Under the pieces are notes generated by a model. It was given only the letters and a program-made list of their open reading frames with translations. It was not told the DNA's origin and did no database searches. DNA of 51,682 bases, from positions 1 through 51,682 of the forward strand of contig JAFUVQ010000048.1 in the NCBI GenBank assembly GCA_017477505.1, given 5' to 3'. The DNA is from Eubacterium sp. GTDB lineage: Bacteria > Bacillota > Clostridia > Lachnospirales > Lachnospiraceae. The position numbers and the translations under genes are program-made. Below are positions 24,231 through 33,005 of this stretch, piece after piece. The first letter of the stretch is position 1. The number at the start of each line of letters is the position of its first letter.

Positions 24231-25778
24231 TCAGTTGGCTACAACGACTGAGGCCGTGCGAAGCACCTTGCCCTTATATACGTAACCCGACTGCATTACA
24301 TCCTTAACGGTATTAGGAGGAAGGTCTTCGTCGTCCACGTGCATTACGGCAGTCTGATAATTGTAATCATATTCCTTGCCTATGCCGGTGATGACCTGCA
24401 CATCATTTTCCTCTAATATTTTTATAGCCTTTTCATATGTCCTTATGATTCCCTGCAGATACGGATTCTGTGATGCGCCGGATGACGATGTGCCGCCTGA
24501 CGTGCCGGTTGATGAAGTACTGCCTGATGCGCCGGCTGCGCTATCTGACGCGCCGGCTGTGCTGTCTGATCCGCCGGCTGTGCTGTCTGATCCGCCGGCT
24601 GCACTACTCGAAACTGCACCATATGTGCCGCCTGCATACTTGATCGCATACTCCAGGTCATCTATTACCGGGATCAGCCTGGTGATGAAGTCGGAAATGC
24701 TCTCAGGCTTTACTTCCTCAGCCTCATGCAGTGTCATGTAGTCGATCAGTTTGAAGCGCGCTTCCCTGCCGGACATCACATTATTTATCTCAAATATAAT
24801 TCTTCTGTCTTCATCAGCCTTGAAGGTAAACTCGCAGGCCTTCTGATAGAAGAATTCCATTTCCTCTTTCGGGATCGTGATACGGCAGGACTTAACGAAA
24901 TCCACGCCTCTCTTCTCATATATGATTATCTCATCATAAGGCCTGGATGATTCCGGATAGTTCTCTACCTCCAATCGGGCCTCGCAGGGGATGAGAGTAT
25001 TCATTTCCATGATGGAATACATTTTTCCGTTGACCGAAACAAAGACATCGTAAGGTGTGAGGGTTGCCTCTTCGTGAATTCCCTGAAAAGCCTCGCGTCC
25101 CTCAATGCGTCCGCAGATATAGCCTATGCCCTCGATGACGCACTGATCGTCCAATACCTTGAGTCGAATGTCCTTCGAAGCGTAATTCTCCATGGCAAGA
25201 TTGAAATCCATACATTTGTCAGAAGCGCCCGAAACCAGCATGAAACGGGCATCCGACAGGTCGAAGAAACGCTTGCAGGAATTCGTAAGAAAGTCAGAAC
25301 GTTTAAGCGAAGAGCCGCTCCAGCGCTCAGCCACGAAGGTATCCTCGGCCACAACAGCATTTTCCCCAAGATAATACTGGGCAACCGCCAGTTTTGCAGG
25401 TGATGCAAAGGCCATCATCGCCGGCCCCGTTACATCGAAAGAAACATACGCATAATAAGCCATCGCCATGGTCTCGGTAACGGTCCGGATAATGTCGACG
25501 CCGCAGTCAGCGGCACATTTGTATAAAAGCTGAGTCTCCTTCAGGCCGGTATCGTCGGATACGGCGACCACGAGAGAATAATCGCGCAGGTTCATATGCT
25601 CTTTTACAAATGTATCGATGGTCTTCAGCGCTGTCCTTATGGACGAATCCGCTGCGACAATATTCAGCCTCTTTATATCACCGGGAAGCGGCACTTCAGC
25701 TACACTTACAGAATCAACATTCGCGATGCAGAGTCTGGCCTGCCTTTCCCAAAAATGCACTCCTATAACCGGTTTCAT
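24231..25778 (-). CDS. Hsp70-like protein fused to GrpE
   Basis: 515 residues from ATG 25778 (AGGAGAAGG upstream). Residues 1-240 look like a degenerate Hsp70 ATPase (VIGVHFWERQARLCIANVDS, then ADCGVDIIRTVTETMAMAYY in the place of DnaK's RIINEPTAAA). Residues 240-300 resemble the Hsp70 substrate-binding sandwich (YDVFVSVNGKMYSIMEMNTL, IPCEA). Residues 360-385 (FITRLIPVIDDLEYAIK) are a GrpE helix, and 438-515 are the GrpE head (LEENDVQVITGIGKEYDYNY, DEDLPPNTVKDVMQSGYVYK, LRTASVVV). A 50-residue Ser/Gly/Ala/Thr linker splits the GrpE part. Classical Hsp70 phosphate loops are not evident, so ATPase activity is doubtful. Its start overlaps the wecB stop by 4 bases (ATGA), so the two are translationally coupled. 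Confidence 0.78.
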   Translation of the reverse strand: MKPVIGVHFWERQARLCIANVDSVSVAEVPLPGDIKRLNIVAADSSIRTALKTIDTFVKEHMNLRDYSLVVAVSDDTGLKETQLLYKCAADCGVDIIRTVTETMAMAYYAYVSFDVTGPAMMAFASPAKLAVAQYYLGENAVVAEDTFVAERWSGSSLKRSDFLTNSCKRFFDLSDARFMLVSGASDKCMDFNLAMENYASKDIRLKVLDDQCVIEGIGYICGRIEGREAFQGIHEEATLTPYDVFVSVNGKMYSIMEMNTLIPCEARLEVENYPESSRPYDEIIIYEKRGVDFVKSCRITIPKEEMEFFYQKACEFTFKADEDRRIIFEINNVMSGREARFKLIDYMTLHEAEEVKPESISDFITRLIPVIDDLEYAIKYAGGTYGAVSSSAAGGSDSTAGGSDSTAGASDSAAGASGSTSSTGTSGGTSSSGASQNPYLQGIIRTYEKAIKILEENDVQVITGIGKEYDYNYQTAVMHVDDEDLPPNTVKDVMQSGYVYKGKVLRTASVVVAN

Positions 25779-26923
25779 AATCCTTCTCCTCTCATTTTGG
25801 GATATTGGGGAGTGTCCCCGTTGTCCCATTTTCCTTCAAGTATGTCGGCTATTCGCTCACATGCGTGGCCGTCTCCGTATGGATTGCAGGCGTGTGACAT
25901 TTTCTCATATTCGCCGCTGTCCTCTAAGAGCAGCTTGAAGGTTTTATAGATTGTTTCTTCGTTTGTTCCGACCAGTTTCAGGGTTCCGGCTTCTACGCCT
26001 TCGGGGCGTTCAGTGGTATCCCGCATGACCAGTACCGGGACGCCGTAGGACGGGCATTCTTCCTGTATTCCGCCGGAATCTGTGAGGCAGAGGTAGGACC
26101 TGGCCTCGAAATTGTGGCAGTCGAAGACTTCTATCGGTTCGATGATGTGAATCCTGTCACAGCCACCGAGCTCCTGCTCTGCAGCCTCACGGACCACCGG
26201 GTTCATATGGATGGGATAGACCGCCTTGCAGTCCGGATGCTCATCCAGCACGCGGCGGATGGCACGGAACATTTGATGCATAGGTTCCCCAAGATTCTCG
26301 CGGCGATGCGCGGTTATGAATATCAGCTTATCATCCCCGACCCATTCAAGTTCGGGATGTGTATAATCCTCGCGTACTGTGTGCTGCATGGCATCGATCA
26401 CGGTATTTCCCGTCACATAAATGGTCGAAGGGTCCTTGCCTTCTCTCAGAAGATTATCTCTGCTCCATGCTGTAGGCGCAAAATTATATCTGGAAATGAG
26501 CCCTACAGCCTCTCTGTTAAACTCTTCCGGATAAGGACTGTAAATATTGTAGGTTCTGAGTCCCGCTTCAACATGCCCAACAGGAATCTGCATATAGAAA
26601 CACGCCAGAGCAGTTACAAATGTAGTGCTGGTGTCTCCGTGCACCAGAACCACATCCGGCTTTTCCTTCTCCAGAATCTCCCTGATCCCGTTCAGAATAT
26701 TTGTCGTAATATCAAACAGCGTCTGCCTGTCCTTCATGATATTCAGATCATAATCCGGCACCACGCCAAAGGTTTCCAGAACCTGATCAAGCATCTGCCT
26801 GTGCTGGGCCGTCACGCAGACTTTGACCTGAAGTCCGGGTCTCTTCTTCATTTCATTTACAAGAGGACACATTTTAATCGCTTCCGGCCTTGTGCCGAAA
26901 ACCGTCATTATCTTTTTACTCAT
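25775..26923 (-). CDS. wecB: UDP-N-acetylglucosamine 2-epimerase (non-hydrolysing)
   Basis: 382 residues, the normal length. The family start MTVFGTRPEAIKMCPLVNEM is followed by VLVHGDTSTTFVTALACFY, PVGHVEAGLRT, PYPEEFNREAVGLIS, and the UDP-binding end LTDSGGIQEECPSYGVPVLV. It interconverts UDP-GlcNAc and UDP-ManNAc in the cytoplasm for surface polysaccharide. Its stop codon overlaps the start of the Hsp70-GrpE gene. Upstream lie a hairpin repeat and the two glycosylphosphotransferase genes of the same strand. Confidence 0.93.
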   Translation of the reverse strand: MSKKIMTVFGTRPEAIKMCPLVNEMKKRPGLQVKVCVTAQHRQMLDQVLETFGVVPDYDLNIMKDRQTLFDITTNILNGIREILEKEKPDVVLVHGDTSTTFVTALACFYMQIPVGHVEAGLRTYNIYSPYPEEFNREAVGLISRYNFAPTAWSRDNLLREGKDPSTIYVTGNTVIDAMQHTVREDYTHPELEWVGDDKLIFITAHRRENLGEPMHQMFRAIRRVLDEHPDCKAVYPIHMNPVVREAAEQELGGCDRIHIIEPIEVFDCHNFEARSYLCLTDSGGIQEECPSYGVPVLVMRDTTERPEGVEAGTLKLVGTNEETIYKTFKLLLEDSGEYEKMSHACNPYGDGHACERIADILEGKWDNGDTPQYPKMRGEGL

Positions 26924-26981
26924 TTGTCATAAACCCATAAATCATAAAACGTTGTCTGAACCATATTCGTATTTAGCCACA

Positions 26982-27019
26982 AAAATGCCGGTAAATCAAG
27001 CTGATCTTACCGACATTTT
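26982..27019. repeat. Hairpin repeat family B, copy 1
   Basis: AAAATGCCGGTAA pairs with TTACCGACATTTT (one mismatch) around a 12-base loop, followed by GTCG. The same element with CCACA on the left and TTTTGTCG on the right recurs at 48933-48970. Here it lies between wecB and the upstream glycosylphosphotransferase gene, and may terminate or attenuate transcription. Confidence 0.7.
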
Positions 27020-27055
27020 GTCGTTTAGCGGGACGATATATCCTGCTTCATTCCT

Positions 27056-28453
27056 TTACTTTGCGCCGGAGTGTTTAAAAACGACTGCAAATGTTTTAAG
27101 GATTATTTTTATATCAAGTGTTAATGAGAAGTTACGTATGTATTCATTGTCAAGACGTACAACCTCTTCGAAATCCGTAATATTGGATCGACCGGATACC
27201 TGCCACATTCCGGTAAGACCGGGCTTCATGGCGAGACGGCTGAGGTGGTGCATGTTGTACTGATCATACTCATCTTCTGTTGGCGGGCGTGTGCCGACGA
27301 GGCTCATATCGCCAAAGAAGATATTGATAAACTGCGGGAACTCATCAAGACTTGTCTTCCGGATGAAGTTGCCTGCAGGGAAGATACGCGGGTCATTTTC
27401 CATTTTAAACATAAAGCCCTGCATCTGATTCTTGGCCATAAGTTCCTTCTTACGTTCTTCCGCGTCCGTATACATCGAGCGGAATTTGTATATCTTGAAA
27501 CGGCGGCCGTTCCTGCCGACTCTGGTCTGTGAGAAGAATACCGGACCCGGCGCCTGTATCTTGATGATAGGTCCGAGTATCAGGAAAAGTATACCGGTAA
27601 TGATGATTCCAACTATTCCTGCGAGGATATCGATAGCCCTCTTAATGATTCTCTGTCCTATAGTGATACGGTCGATCTTGGCAGATACAAATGAATGCTC
27701 GCCCACATTTGTAAAACGTGGATTCGGAAGGTCATCAACAACTGAATTTATATTAAAATGAATCGTTACACCCATGGAAAGAAATTCATTTGCAAGCTCT
27801 CCGACTTCCTTCTTCTTTGCCCTGATGAAAACGTCGTCGACCGCATTCTGCCTGAAGAATTCAAGCATATTGTCTTTGTAAATGATATCCACTTCCGCGG
27901 AACTGTCACCCGGGTCCTTGTCTTCATCCAGAAGAAGCGCGGCTATTATGTGGTAATAACCCTTCTCCATTGAGTTCATGGCTTCCATCAGATGAGGCAG
28001 GTAACGTCTGTAGGTAACTAATACAGTCTTGTCCTGATTATCCGCTTTCGAAAGCTTATGGTTAAGGAATGCCTTAAGTCCAAGCCTTGCCAGGTACATT
28101 ATAACTATGCTGAGCCCGTAGCCAAGGACAATTATAATTCTGGAATAATGAGATGACTGTTTAACTGTGAACAGGAAGACAGTCTCTATGGCCAGAAGAA
28201 GTGAATTGATTTCGATAACCGACCGCAGTTCTTTCAGGATTCCTCTCCTCAGGATACCGCTGTGGTAGGGTTTCAAAAGTATCAATACCAGGTAACCCAA
28301 CAGAACAAAAAACAGAAGTTCCACATAGATGGCATTAGAGAGAAATCTTATTCCTCCTGACATCCTGAGCTCATAAGCAAGCCAGCTTGCCAGAACTATG
28401 CTGAGCATATCAGCTATAATAAAATCTATATGTTTAGATCTATTAGTTTTCAT
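27056..28453 (-). CDS. Polyprenyl glycosylphosphotransferase (second priming enzyme)
   Basis: 465 residues: four N-terminal membrane helices, a nucleotide-binding-like middle domain, a fifth membrane helix near residue 275, and a bacterial sugar-transferase domain (FFSQTRVGRNGRRFKIYKFR, FIRKTSLDEFPQFINIFFGD, MSLVGTRPP, MKPGLTGMWQVSGRSN). It attaches a sugar-1-phosphate to undecaprenyl phosphate, the first step of an exopolysaccharide or capsule repeat unit. The sugar is unknown. It lies 18 bases downstream of a paralogue with the same layout, so one transcript encodes two different priming enzymes. Confidence 0.88.
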   Translation of the reverse strand: MKTNRSKHIDFIIADMLSIVLASWLAYELRMSGGIRFLSNAIYVELLFFVLLGYLVLILLKPYHSGILRRGILKELRSVIEINSLLLAIETVFLFTVKQSSHYSRIIIVLGYGLSIVIMYLARLGLKAFLNHKLSKADNQDKTVLVTYRRYLPHLMEAMNSMEKGYYHIIAALLLDEDKDPGDSSAEVDIIYKDNMLEFFRQNAVDDVFIRAKKKEVGELANEFLSMGVTIHFNINSVVDDLPNPRFTNVGEHSFVSAKIDRITIGQRIIKRAIDILAGIVGIIITGILFLILGPIIKIQAPGPVFFSQTRVGRNGRRFKIYKFRSMYTDAEERKKELMAKNQMQGFMFKMENDPRIFPAGNFIRKTSLDEFPQFINIFFGDMSLVGTRPPTEDEYDQYNMHHLSRLAMKPGLTGMWQVSGRSNITDFEEVVRLDNEYIRNFSLTLDIKIILKTFAVVFKHSGAK

Positions 28454-28471
28454 CTACCGATTCCTATCATT

Positions 28472-29875
28472 TTAATAAGCGTTTTTATTAACAAAACCTT
28501 TAAATACAGTAAGAAACATGATTCTTATATCAAACCACACCGACCAGTTCTCAATGTAGAAAAGATCGTACTTGATTCTCTCGGGTATGCTCGTGTCACC
28601 ACGGAGTCCGTTGACCTGAGCCCATCCGGTGATGCCGGGACGGACCTGATGCTTTACATTGTATCGCGGAATCTCTTCCATGAACTCATCAACAAACTGT
28701 TTACGTTCCGGACGCGGTCCGACTATACTCATCGTACCGAAAAGCACATTGAAGAACTGCGGGAGTTCGTCGACACTGGTCTTACGGATGAACTTTCCGA
28801 CAGGAGTAACCCTGGGATCGGACTTTGTAGTCCAGCCCTTCTTCTCCTCTTTCGGATCCTGAACCACCATGGAACGGAATTTATACATATTGAATTCTTT
28901 GTTATGGAATCCTACTCTCTTCTGCTTAAATATTATAGGACCGGGCGATGTAAGCTTGACCGCAAGGGCCGCTATGATCATAACCGGCGAGAAAAGGATG
29001 ATGAAGAAAAGTGAGAAGAAAATATCCATCAGCCTCTTTACAAAACGATTGACGGGGTCCGTAAGCGGTACATTTCTAATATTAATTGCAGCAACGCCGT
29101 CCATATCCTCCGTAACAGGGCTGGAACTTATGACCTCCGAATAATCAGGAACGAACTTCGTATGAATTCCGTATTTCTCGCAGATGCCGACTATCTCGCC
29201 AAGCTTTCCGTATGCGGCAAGAGGCAGAGTTATAACGACCTCATCGGTATTCTGTTCATTTAAAATACCGGGCAGTTCAGAAAGCTTTCCTATAACCTTG
29301 GCCTGCTTATAGCCGGTTCCGACCTCGGCAATGTCGTCAAGCACGCCGTCTATAGCATAACCCCAACCGGGATTCCTGCCTATGGCATCTACCAGCCTGT
29401 TGGATGCAGGTGACAAGCCGACCATCAGAAGATGACGCTTGTGAGCTTCCTGCTTCCTCATGGAATTGAGAACCATCCTGATGATGAGCCTCTCCACAAT
29501 CTGGAGGATGCAGTTAAAAATGAAGAAACATACGACAACCTTAATGGAAAAGTGCATAAGAGTACTTCTCTTCCTGAAAAGATAGAGGAAGAGCGTAAGA
29601 ATCAGAATGCCCGTTACATTTGCAGCAATCGTATTGCGAATATTTCTGAAAAGCCTGGTGTATTTCCTTGAGTTATAGAGCCTGAAGCCTCTATATATGA
29701 AAAGATAAACCGGGATAATACCGGCAAGAATGTACATGTACACCCGGAACGGCAGGAGATTCTCCATCCTGCTGCCAAAGGCGACATACATAGATAAAAG
29801 ATATGATACTATCATAATGACAATATCAAAAAAAATACTGATTATACTTATATATCTCTGATTATCCCTAACCAT
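28472..29875 (-). CDS. Polyprenyl glycosylphosphotransferase (undecaprenyl-phosphate glucose-phosphotransferase type)
   Basis: About 467 residues from ATG 29875; the longer frame upstream runs into repeat DNA. Four N-terminal membrane helices, then a Rossmann-like domain (HLLMVGLSPASNRLVDAIGR), a further helix (about 275-300), and the catalytic domain (IIFKQKRVGFHNKEFNMYKF, PVGKFIRKTSVDELPQFFNV, MSIVGPRPERKQFVDEF, VRPGITGWAQVNGLRGDTS). It resembles WcaJ/PssY-type enzymes that start repeat-unit assembly with glucose or galactose phosphate. It is the first gene of the polysaccharide operon. Its ribosome site lies in a palindrome (29882-29922) that also spans the promoter spacer. Confidence 0.88.
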   Translation of the reverse strand: MVRDNQRYISIISIFFDIVIMIVSYLLSMYVAFGSRMENLLPFRVYMYILAGIIPVYLFIYRGFRLYNSRKYTRLFRNIRNTIAANVTGILILTLFLYLFRKRSTLMHFSIKVVVCFFIFNCILQIVERLIIRMVLNSMRKQEAHKRHLLMVGLSPASNRLVDAIGRNPGWGYAIDGVLDDIAEVGTGYKQAKVIGKLSELPGILNEQNTDEVVITLPLAAYGKLGEIVGICEKYGIHTKFVPDYSEVISSSPVTEDMDGVAAINIRNVPLTDPVNRFVKRLMDIFFSLFFIILFSPVMIIAALAVKLTSPGPIIFKQKRVGFHNKEFNMYKFRSMVVQDPKEEKKGWTTKSDPRVTPVGKFIRKTSVDELPQFFNVLFGTMSIVGPRPERKQFVDEFMEEIPRYNVKHQVRPGITGWAQVNGLRGDTSIPERIKYDLFYIENWSVWFDIRIMFLTVFKGFVNKNAY

Positions 29876-29902
29876 TGTAAAACCCCTCTTAAAGCTCATA
29901 AT

Positions 29903-29932
29903 ATAGTAACTTAAAGAGGGGTATATTGTCAA
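29903..29932 (-). promoter_or_regulatory. Promoter of the polysaccharide operon with overlapping palindrome
   Basis: On the minus strand TTGACA, 18 bases, TACTAT. The palindrome ACCCCTCTTTAAG/CTTTAAGAGGGGT (29882-29922, one mismatch) has one arm in the promoter spacer and the other over the ribosome site AAGAGGGG. It could be an operator, or a ribosome-site-masking hairpin in read-through transcripts only. Confidence 0.5.
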
Positions 29933-30010
29933 GAATGTATGCAGATTCTGTGCGAAAGCATGTTCAATTGAGTGGGAGCGTGCCATATGGTGCCTGCCAC
30001 TTTGCCATCC

Positions 30011-30108
30011 GGTGCCTGTCACTTAACAGTTTGTTCATATTTGGCGCCTAGTGTCTGCGCGGTTCCTGCCCGCCCCGGTGCCTGTCACTTAACAGTTTGT
30101 TCATATTT
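30011..30108 (+). repeat. REP-like element, copies 1 and 2 (head GTGCCTGTCAC)
   Basis: Two units of head GTGCCTGTCAC plus tail TTAACAGTTTGTTCATATTT at 30011-30042 and 30077-30108, 66 bases apart, with a third degenerate head (GTGCCTGCCAC) near 29989. Copy 2's tail overlaps the stop codon of the diguanylate cyclase gene. Confidence 0.85.
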
Positions 30109-31186
30109 ACTCGCGGTATTTTTTATTGCCAGGTTTCTGGTAATACTCTTTTTTATTTGCATACATCATTGCATCTGATTCTTTAAGCATGTCGTCTATG
30201 TTTTTGGGTCCATTAGGCCTGAAGCTGTATCCAATAGCACAGCTATACGAGGTCTTGGAAACTCTGTTCTGTATTCGGTCGATGAGCTGCGTAACGTCTT
30301 CCATTGTTTTACGTCTGCAGACAATGACAAATTCATCGCCGCCCAGCCTGTAAACCATTTCATTTGTTTCTGAAGCCTGTGTAAAGCAAAACGCAAGTGT
30401 CTCCAGCGCCGTATCCCCGGCGGCATGCCCCTCCGAATCATTTATAGCTTTTAACCCATTCATATCTATGGTCACTACGGCGTTTATTTCCTTTGGATCT
30501 TTGCTGACCGATGCGTAAAATGACTGCCTGTTCAAAAGCCCGGTGAGTGCGTCCTTTTCTGTCATTTGCAAAATTGAGAAAACGTAATAGACGAAGACAG
30601 CTATGGTGATGGTCACGCAGAAAATCTGCGAATAATCTTTTCCAAGTATAAACGGCAGAATCAACCCCGATAAAAATGCAAAGCAGAGGAAAACAATCGG
30701 GAATATCTCTGTATATTGTTTGTTGCTCCGCTTGAACAGCATGTAAACCAGCAGCGCCGAGTATCCGCCCACTGTTATATACGGCAGATAGCCCAGCAGC
30801 CCGCGCTGAAGCGTGCCATTACTGTCAAGTGCGAAAATGATTCCGGTAAAAATAGAAATGATATCCAGGGCCGCCAGCGTAATGGCCGGTATAAAAATAA
30901 ACCAGCGCACATTTTTGGCAAGTGTATAAATGATAAATGCAATGATAAATGGCGTCGTGCTATATCGGATAGCCATGAGAACAAACCTGACATCGACAGC
31001 ATCACCCGTATCAGCCAGATAAAACTCCGAAAACACAACCATAGAAAAAACAAACATTCCAATAATCAGAACATACATGCGGAGAATCGTCTTATTATCC
31101 AAAAATACAGTTGTTTTAAGCAGGACTGCAAAAGCAAGCAAGACCAAAACATTTGCCCAGTTTTGCACGATCAATTCCTTAATCAT
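30107..31186 (-). CDS. Membrane diguanylate cyclase (GGDEF)
   Basis: About 359 residues from ATG 31186 with AAGGA upstream. Six or seven membrane helices cover residues 8-210, followed directly by a GGDEF domain (DALTGLLNRQSFYA, ITIDMNGLKAINDSEGHAAG, YRLGGDEFVIVCRR). The active motif GGDEF is intact, so it should make cyclic di-GMP from GTP. The membrane part resembles a 7TM sensor. I do not see an allosteric RxxD just before the motif. Its TAA stop is formed where the tail of a REP copy begins, so the repeat abuts the coding end. It may control the neighbouring polysaccharide genes. Confidence 0.88.
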   Translation of the reverse strand: MIKELIVQNWANVLVLLAFAVLLKTTVFLDNKTILRMYVLIIGMFVFSMVVFSEFYLADTGDAVDVRFVLMAIRYSTTPFIIAFIIYTLAKNVRWFIFIPAITLAALDIISIFTGIIFALDSNGTLQRGLLGYLPYITVGGYSALLVYMLFKRSNKQYTEIFPIVFLCFAFLSGLILPFILGKDYSQIFCVTITIAVFVYYVFSILQMTEKDALTGLLNRQSFYASVSKDPKEINAVVTIDMNGLKAINDSEGHAAGDTALETLAFCFTQASETNEMVYRLGGDEFVIVCRRKTMEDVTQLIDRIQNRVSKTSYSCAIGYSFRPNGPKNIDDMLKESDAMMYANKKEYYQKPGNKKYRE

Positions 31187-31250
31187 TATCAATAATCCTT
31201 TCCTGATGCCTACCCTTGTTAATGTCTTTTTATGCCCGGTGCCCTATGCC

Positions 31251-31304
31251 CGGTGCCTGTCACTTTATGTCCGGTGCCTGTCACTTAACGGTTTGTTCAT
31301 ATTT
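31251..31304 (+). repeat. REP-like element, copy 3 with a partial tandem head
   Basis: A head CGGTGCCTGTCAC followed by TTTA (31251-31267), then a full unit at 31273-31304 with tail TTAACGGTTTGTTCATATTT. The full unit forms the 3' end of the VanZ-like gene. Confidence 0.8.
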
Positions 31305-31828
31305 ATCAGTTTGACAACTCCGAAATATATGAGTGCTCCGATAAATGCACCTAATGTATTTGTAATAAGATCGTCAATATCTGAACTGCGTCCAAATACG
31401 AAAAGTTGGGAAATTTCTATAAATAATGAAAGACCAAATCCTGCAAGTGTTGCCTTCCAGATACGGTCAATTTTCTTGAAGCAAAACGGCCAGGAAAAGC
31501 CGACGGGAATAAACATCGCAACATTTCCAAATACATTTCTCTGCCATCCGTCGTATATATCTGTGAGATGGACGAATGGGACCGGATTAACAGTATTTAC
31601 TATGTCTTTTGAATTATAAATGAACATTTTTTCAATATGTCCATCAACCAGATTCCACGGAAAATAAACCAGTCGGGCTATAACCACCAAACACACATAA
31701 ACCGTAATCAGCTTGCATTCATGTTTCCAATCAATCTTTTTACGGACAGCTGCGCATGTCACTCGAACAAGGACAAAACATATTGTGATAAATATCACAA
31801 GCATACAATAAGAAATAAAAAAACCCAT
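31265..31828 (-). CDS. VanZ-like membrane protein with a repeat-derived C-terminus
   Basis: 187 residues. It has four or five membrane helices and the VanZ core GNVAMFIPVGFSWPFCFKKI, then GFGLSLFIEISQLFVFGRSS and DIDDLITNTLGAFIGALIYF. VanZ proteins give low-level teicoplanin resistance in one case; most are of unknown role. The last residues (MNKPLSDRHRT) are translated from the REP element at 31273-31304, so the native stop has been replaced. Starts at ATG 31828. Alone on its transcript as far as seen. Confidence 0.8.
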   Translation of the reverse strand: MGFFISYCMLVIFITICFVLVRVTCAAVRKKIDWKHECKLITVYVCLVVIARLVYFPWNLVDGHIEKMFIYNSKDIVNTVNPVPFVHLTDIYDGWQRNVFGNVAMFIPVGFSWPFCFKKIDRIWKATLAGFGLSLFIEISQLFVFGRSSDIDDLITNTLGAFIGALIYFGVVKLINMNKPLSDRHRT

Positions 31829-31867
31829 TTGAAATAACTCCTAGATCCAACCGGTGACTATCCAATC

Positions 31868-31899
31868 GGTGACAGGCACTTAATAGTTTGTTCATATTT
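31868..31899 (+). repeat. REP-like element, copy 4 (head GTGACAGGCAC)
   Basis: Head GTGACAGGCAC plus tail TTAATAGTTTGTTCATATTT. It lies just after the RAYT transposase gene, before its terminator is reached from the other side, and with copy 5 flanks that gene. Confidence 0.85.
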
Positions 31900-31948
31900 G
31901 ATTATACTACCCTAGATAAGTTATGCACAAGCAAATACTATGCTCTGC

Positions 31949-31983
31949 AAAAAAAAGCGAAGATCTTATCTTCAGACCTTCGC
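31949..31983 (-). terminator. Intrinsic terminator of the RAYT gene
   Basis: On the minus strand GCGAAG and CTTCGC with inner TCT/AGA pairs form the stem, followed by eight T. It lies 24 bases after the transposase stop codon. Confidence 0.85.
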
Positions 31984-32006
31984 CTCTTTTCATTTTATTT
32001 AATTAT

Positions 32007-32654
32007 TTAATTTCCGGGCAACCACATGCTATCCTCTTTCATGTCTTTTTGTATTCGAAGTTCTTTTTCCGCATGTAGTATTCTGTCCTCCACAAACTCT
32101 TTGTACTTCTCTCGTGGATTTCCTTTGAAATATGACAATGTACGTGATGTATCTACAAGCCCCGATATGAGTTGACGGGCAGACGAACGAAATTCATTTA
32201 TACTTGCCCCCATTTTTTTAACGAACTCCTGATAACTTGAATACTCATACTCAAGGGCATCACTCACCATATGCGCTCTGACCGGATTGAGATGTATGTA
32301 CCTTGTAACTTCCAAAAAATAGCTGTCATCCTCGATCAGACATGATGTATATCTGTCTTCAAACAAATGACCGGAATAATTATATTTTCGATTGAATCTT
32401 ACAGCATACCTGTGAAGTATCCACTGCATTATCTTCCACAATTCCCTGTCACCGGTCTCGATTGCCATATGAAAATGATTTGTCATTAGACAAAGTGCAT
32501 GTATTTTGAAATGAAATATTCTGCTTGCCTTTTTGACGATTTCCAAAAATGTCAGGAAGTCATCTCTGTCCTTATAAAGTGTCAATTTTCTGTTTCCACG
32601 GCTCATAACATGATAGATAGCACCCGGATACCATTTCCTGCTTGGCCTCGACAA
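32007..32654 (-). mobile_element. REP-associated tyrosine transposase (RAYT, Y1/IS200-like)
   Basis: 215 residues; start TTG at 32654 with AAGGTG upstream. It has the TnpA-REP layout: N-terminal YPGAIYHVMSRGNRKLTLYK, the metal-binding HUH motif in LMTNHFHMAIET, and the presumed nucleophile Tyr in EVTRYIHLNPVRAHM. These enzymes cut and move single-stranded REP hairpins rather than ordinary insertion sequences. The gene has its own terminator, has no IS-type ends, and lies between copies 4 and 5 of the repeat, which is scattered only over 29.9-45.7 kb here. It appears intact. Confidence 0.88.
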
Positions 32655-32852
32655 TAAATCACCTTCCTATTCTTTTTTACTAATGAAGGCGCTGAAGTTG
32701 TAGCGGCGACCATTTCACGTTTCAACACAGTAATTACTGTCACAATAACCACCACCGCGGTAATGAACATGGTAGAAGATACGATGGTGGCACATAGGTT
32801 CGCTGGGACGGACATCACTGGGCTTGGTGACCTTGCTTGGTGACCTCGGCTT

Positions 32853-32882
32853 GGTGACAGGCACTTTACAGTTTGTTCATAA
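32853..32882 (+). repeat. REP-like element, copy 5 (head GTGACAGGCAC)
   Basis: Head GTGACAGGCAC plus TTTACAGTTTGTTCATAA, preceded by two short TTGGTGACC pieces at 32824-32846. It lies about 200 bases upstream of the RAYT start. Confidence 0.8.
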
Positions 32883-33005
32883 TAAATGGTCTCAACAACC
32901 GCTTATTCCTCAGATAAACTCCTCCTTCTTTTGATTCAGATAATTTACTAACGCGGCCGACGTTGTAGAAAGCATAGCACCACTGTCATTTCTTTGTAAA
33001 CAACA

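Noticed and set aside
26114-26932. Plus-strand 272-residue frame
   Set aside because: Opposite wecB, which has all family motifs; no ribosome site.
29876-30022. 49-residue N-terminal extension of the first glycosylphosphotransferase
   Set aside because: It reads through the promoter and repeat DNA; the membrane domain begins at MVRDNQ with a ribosome site.
32603-32818. Second minus-strand gene upstream of RAYT
   Set aside because: Overlaps the transposase start in another frame and has Thr/Val-rich content typical of a shadow.
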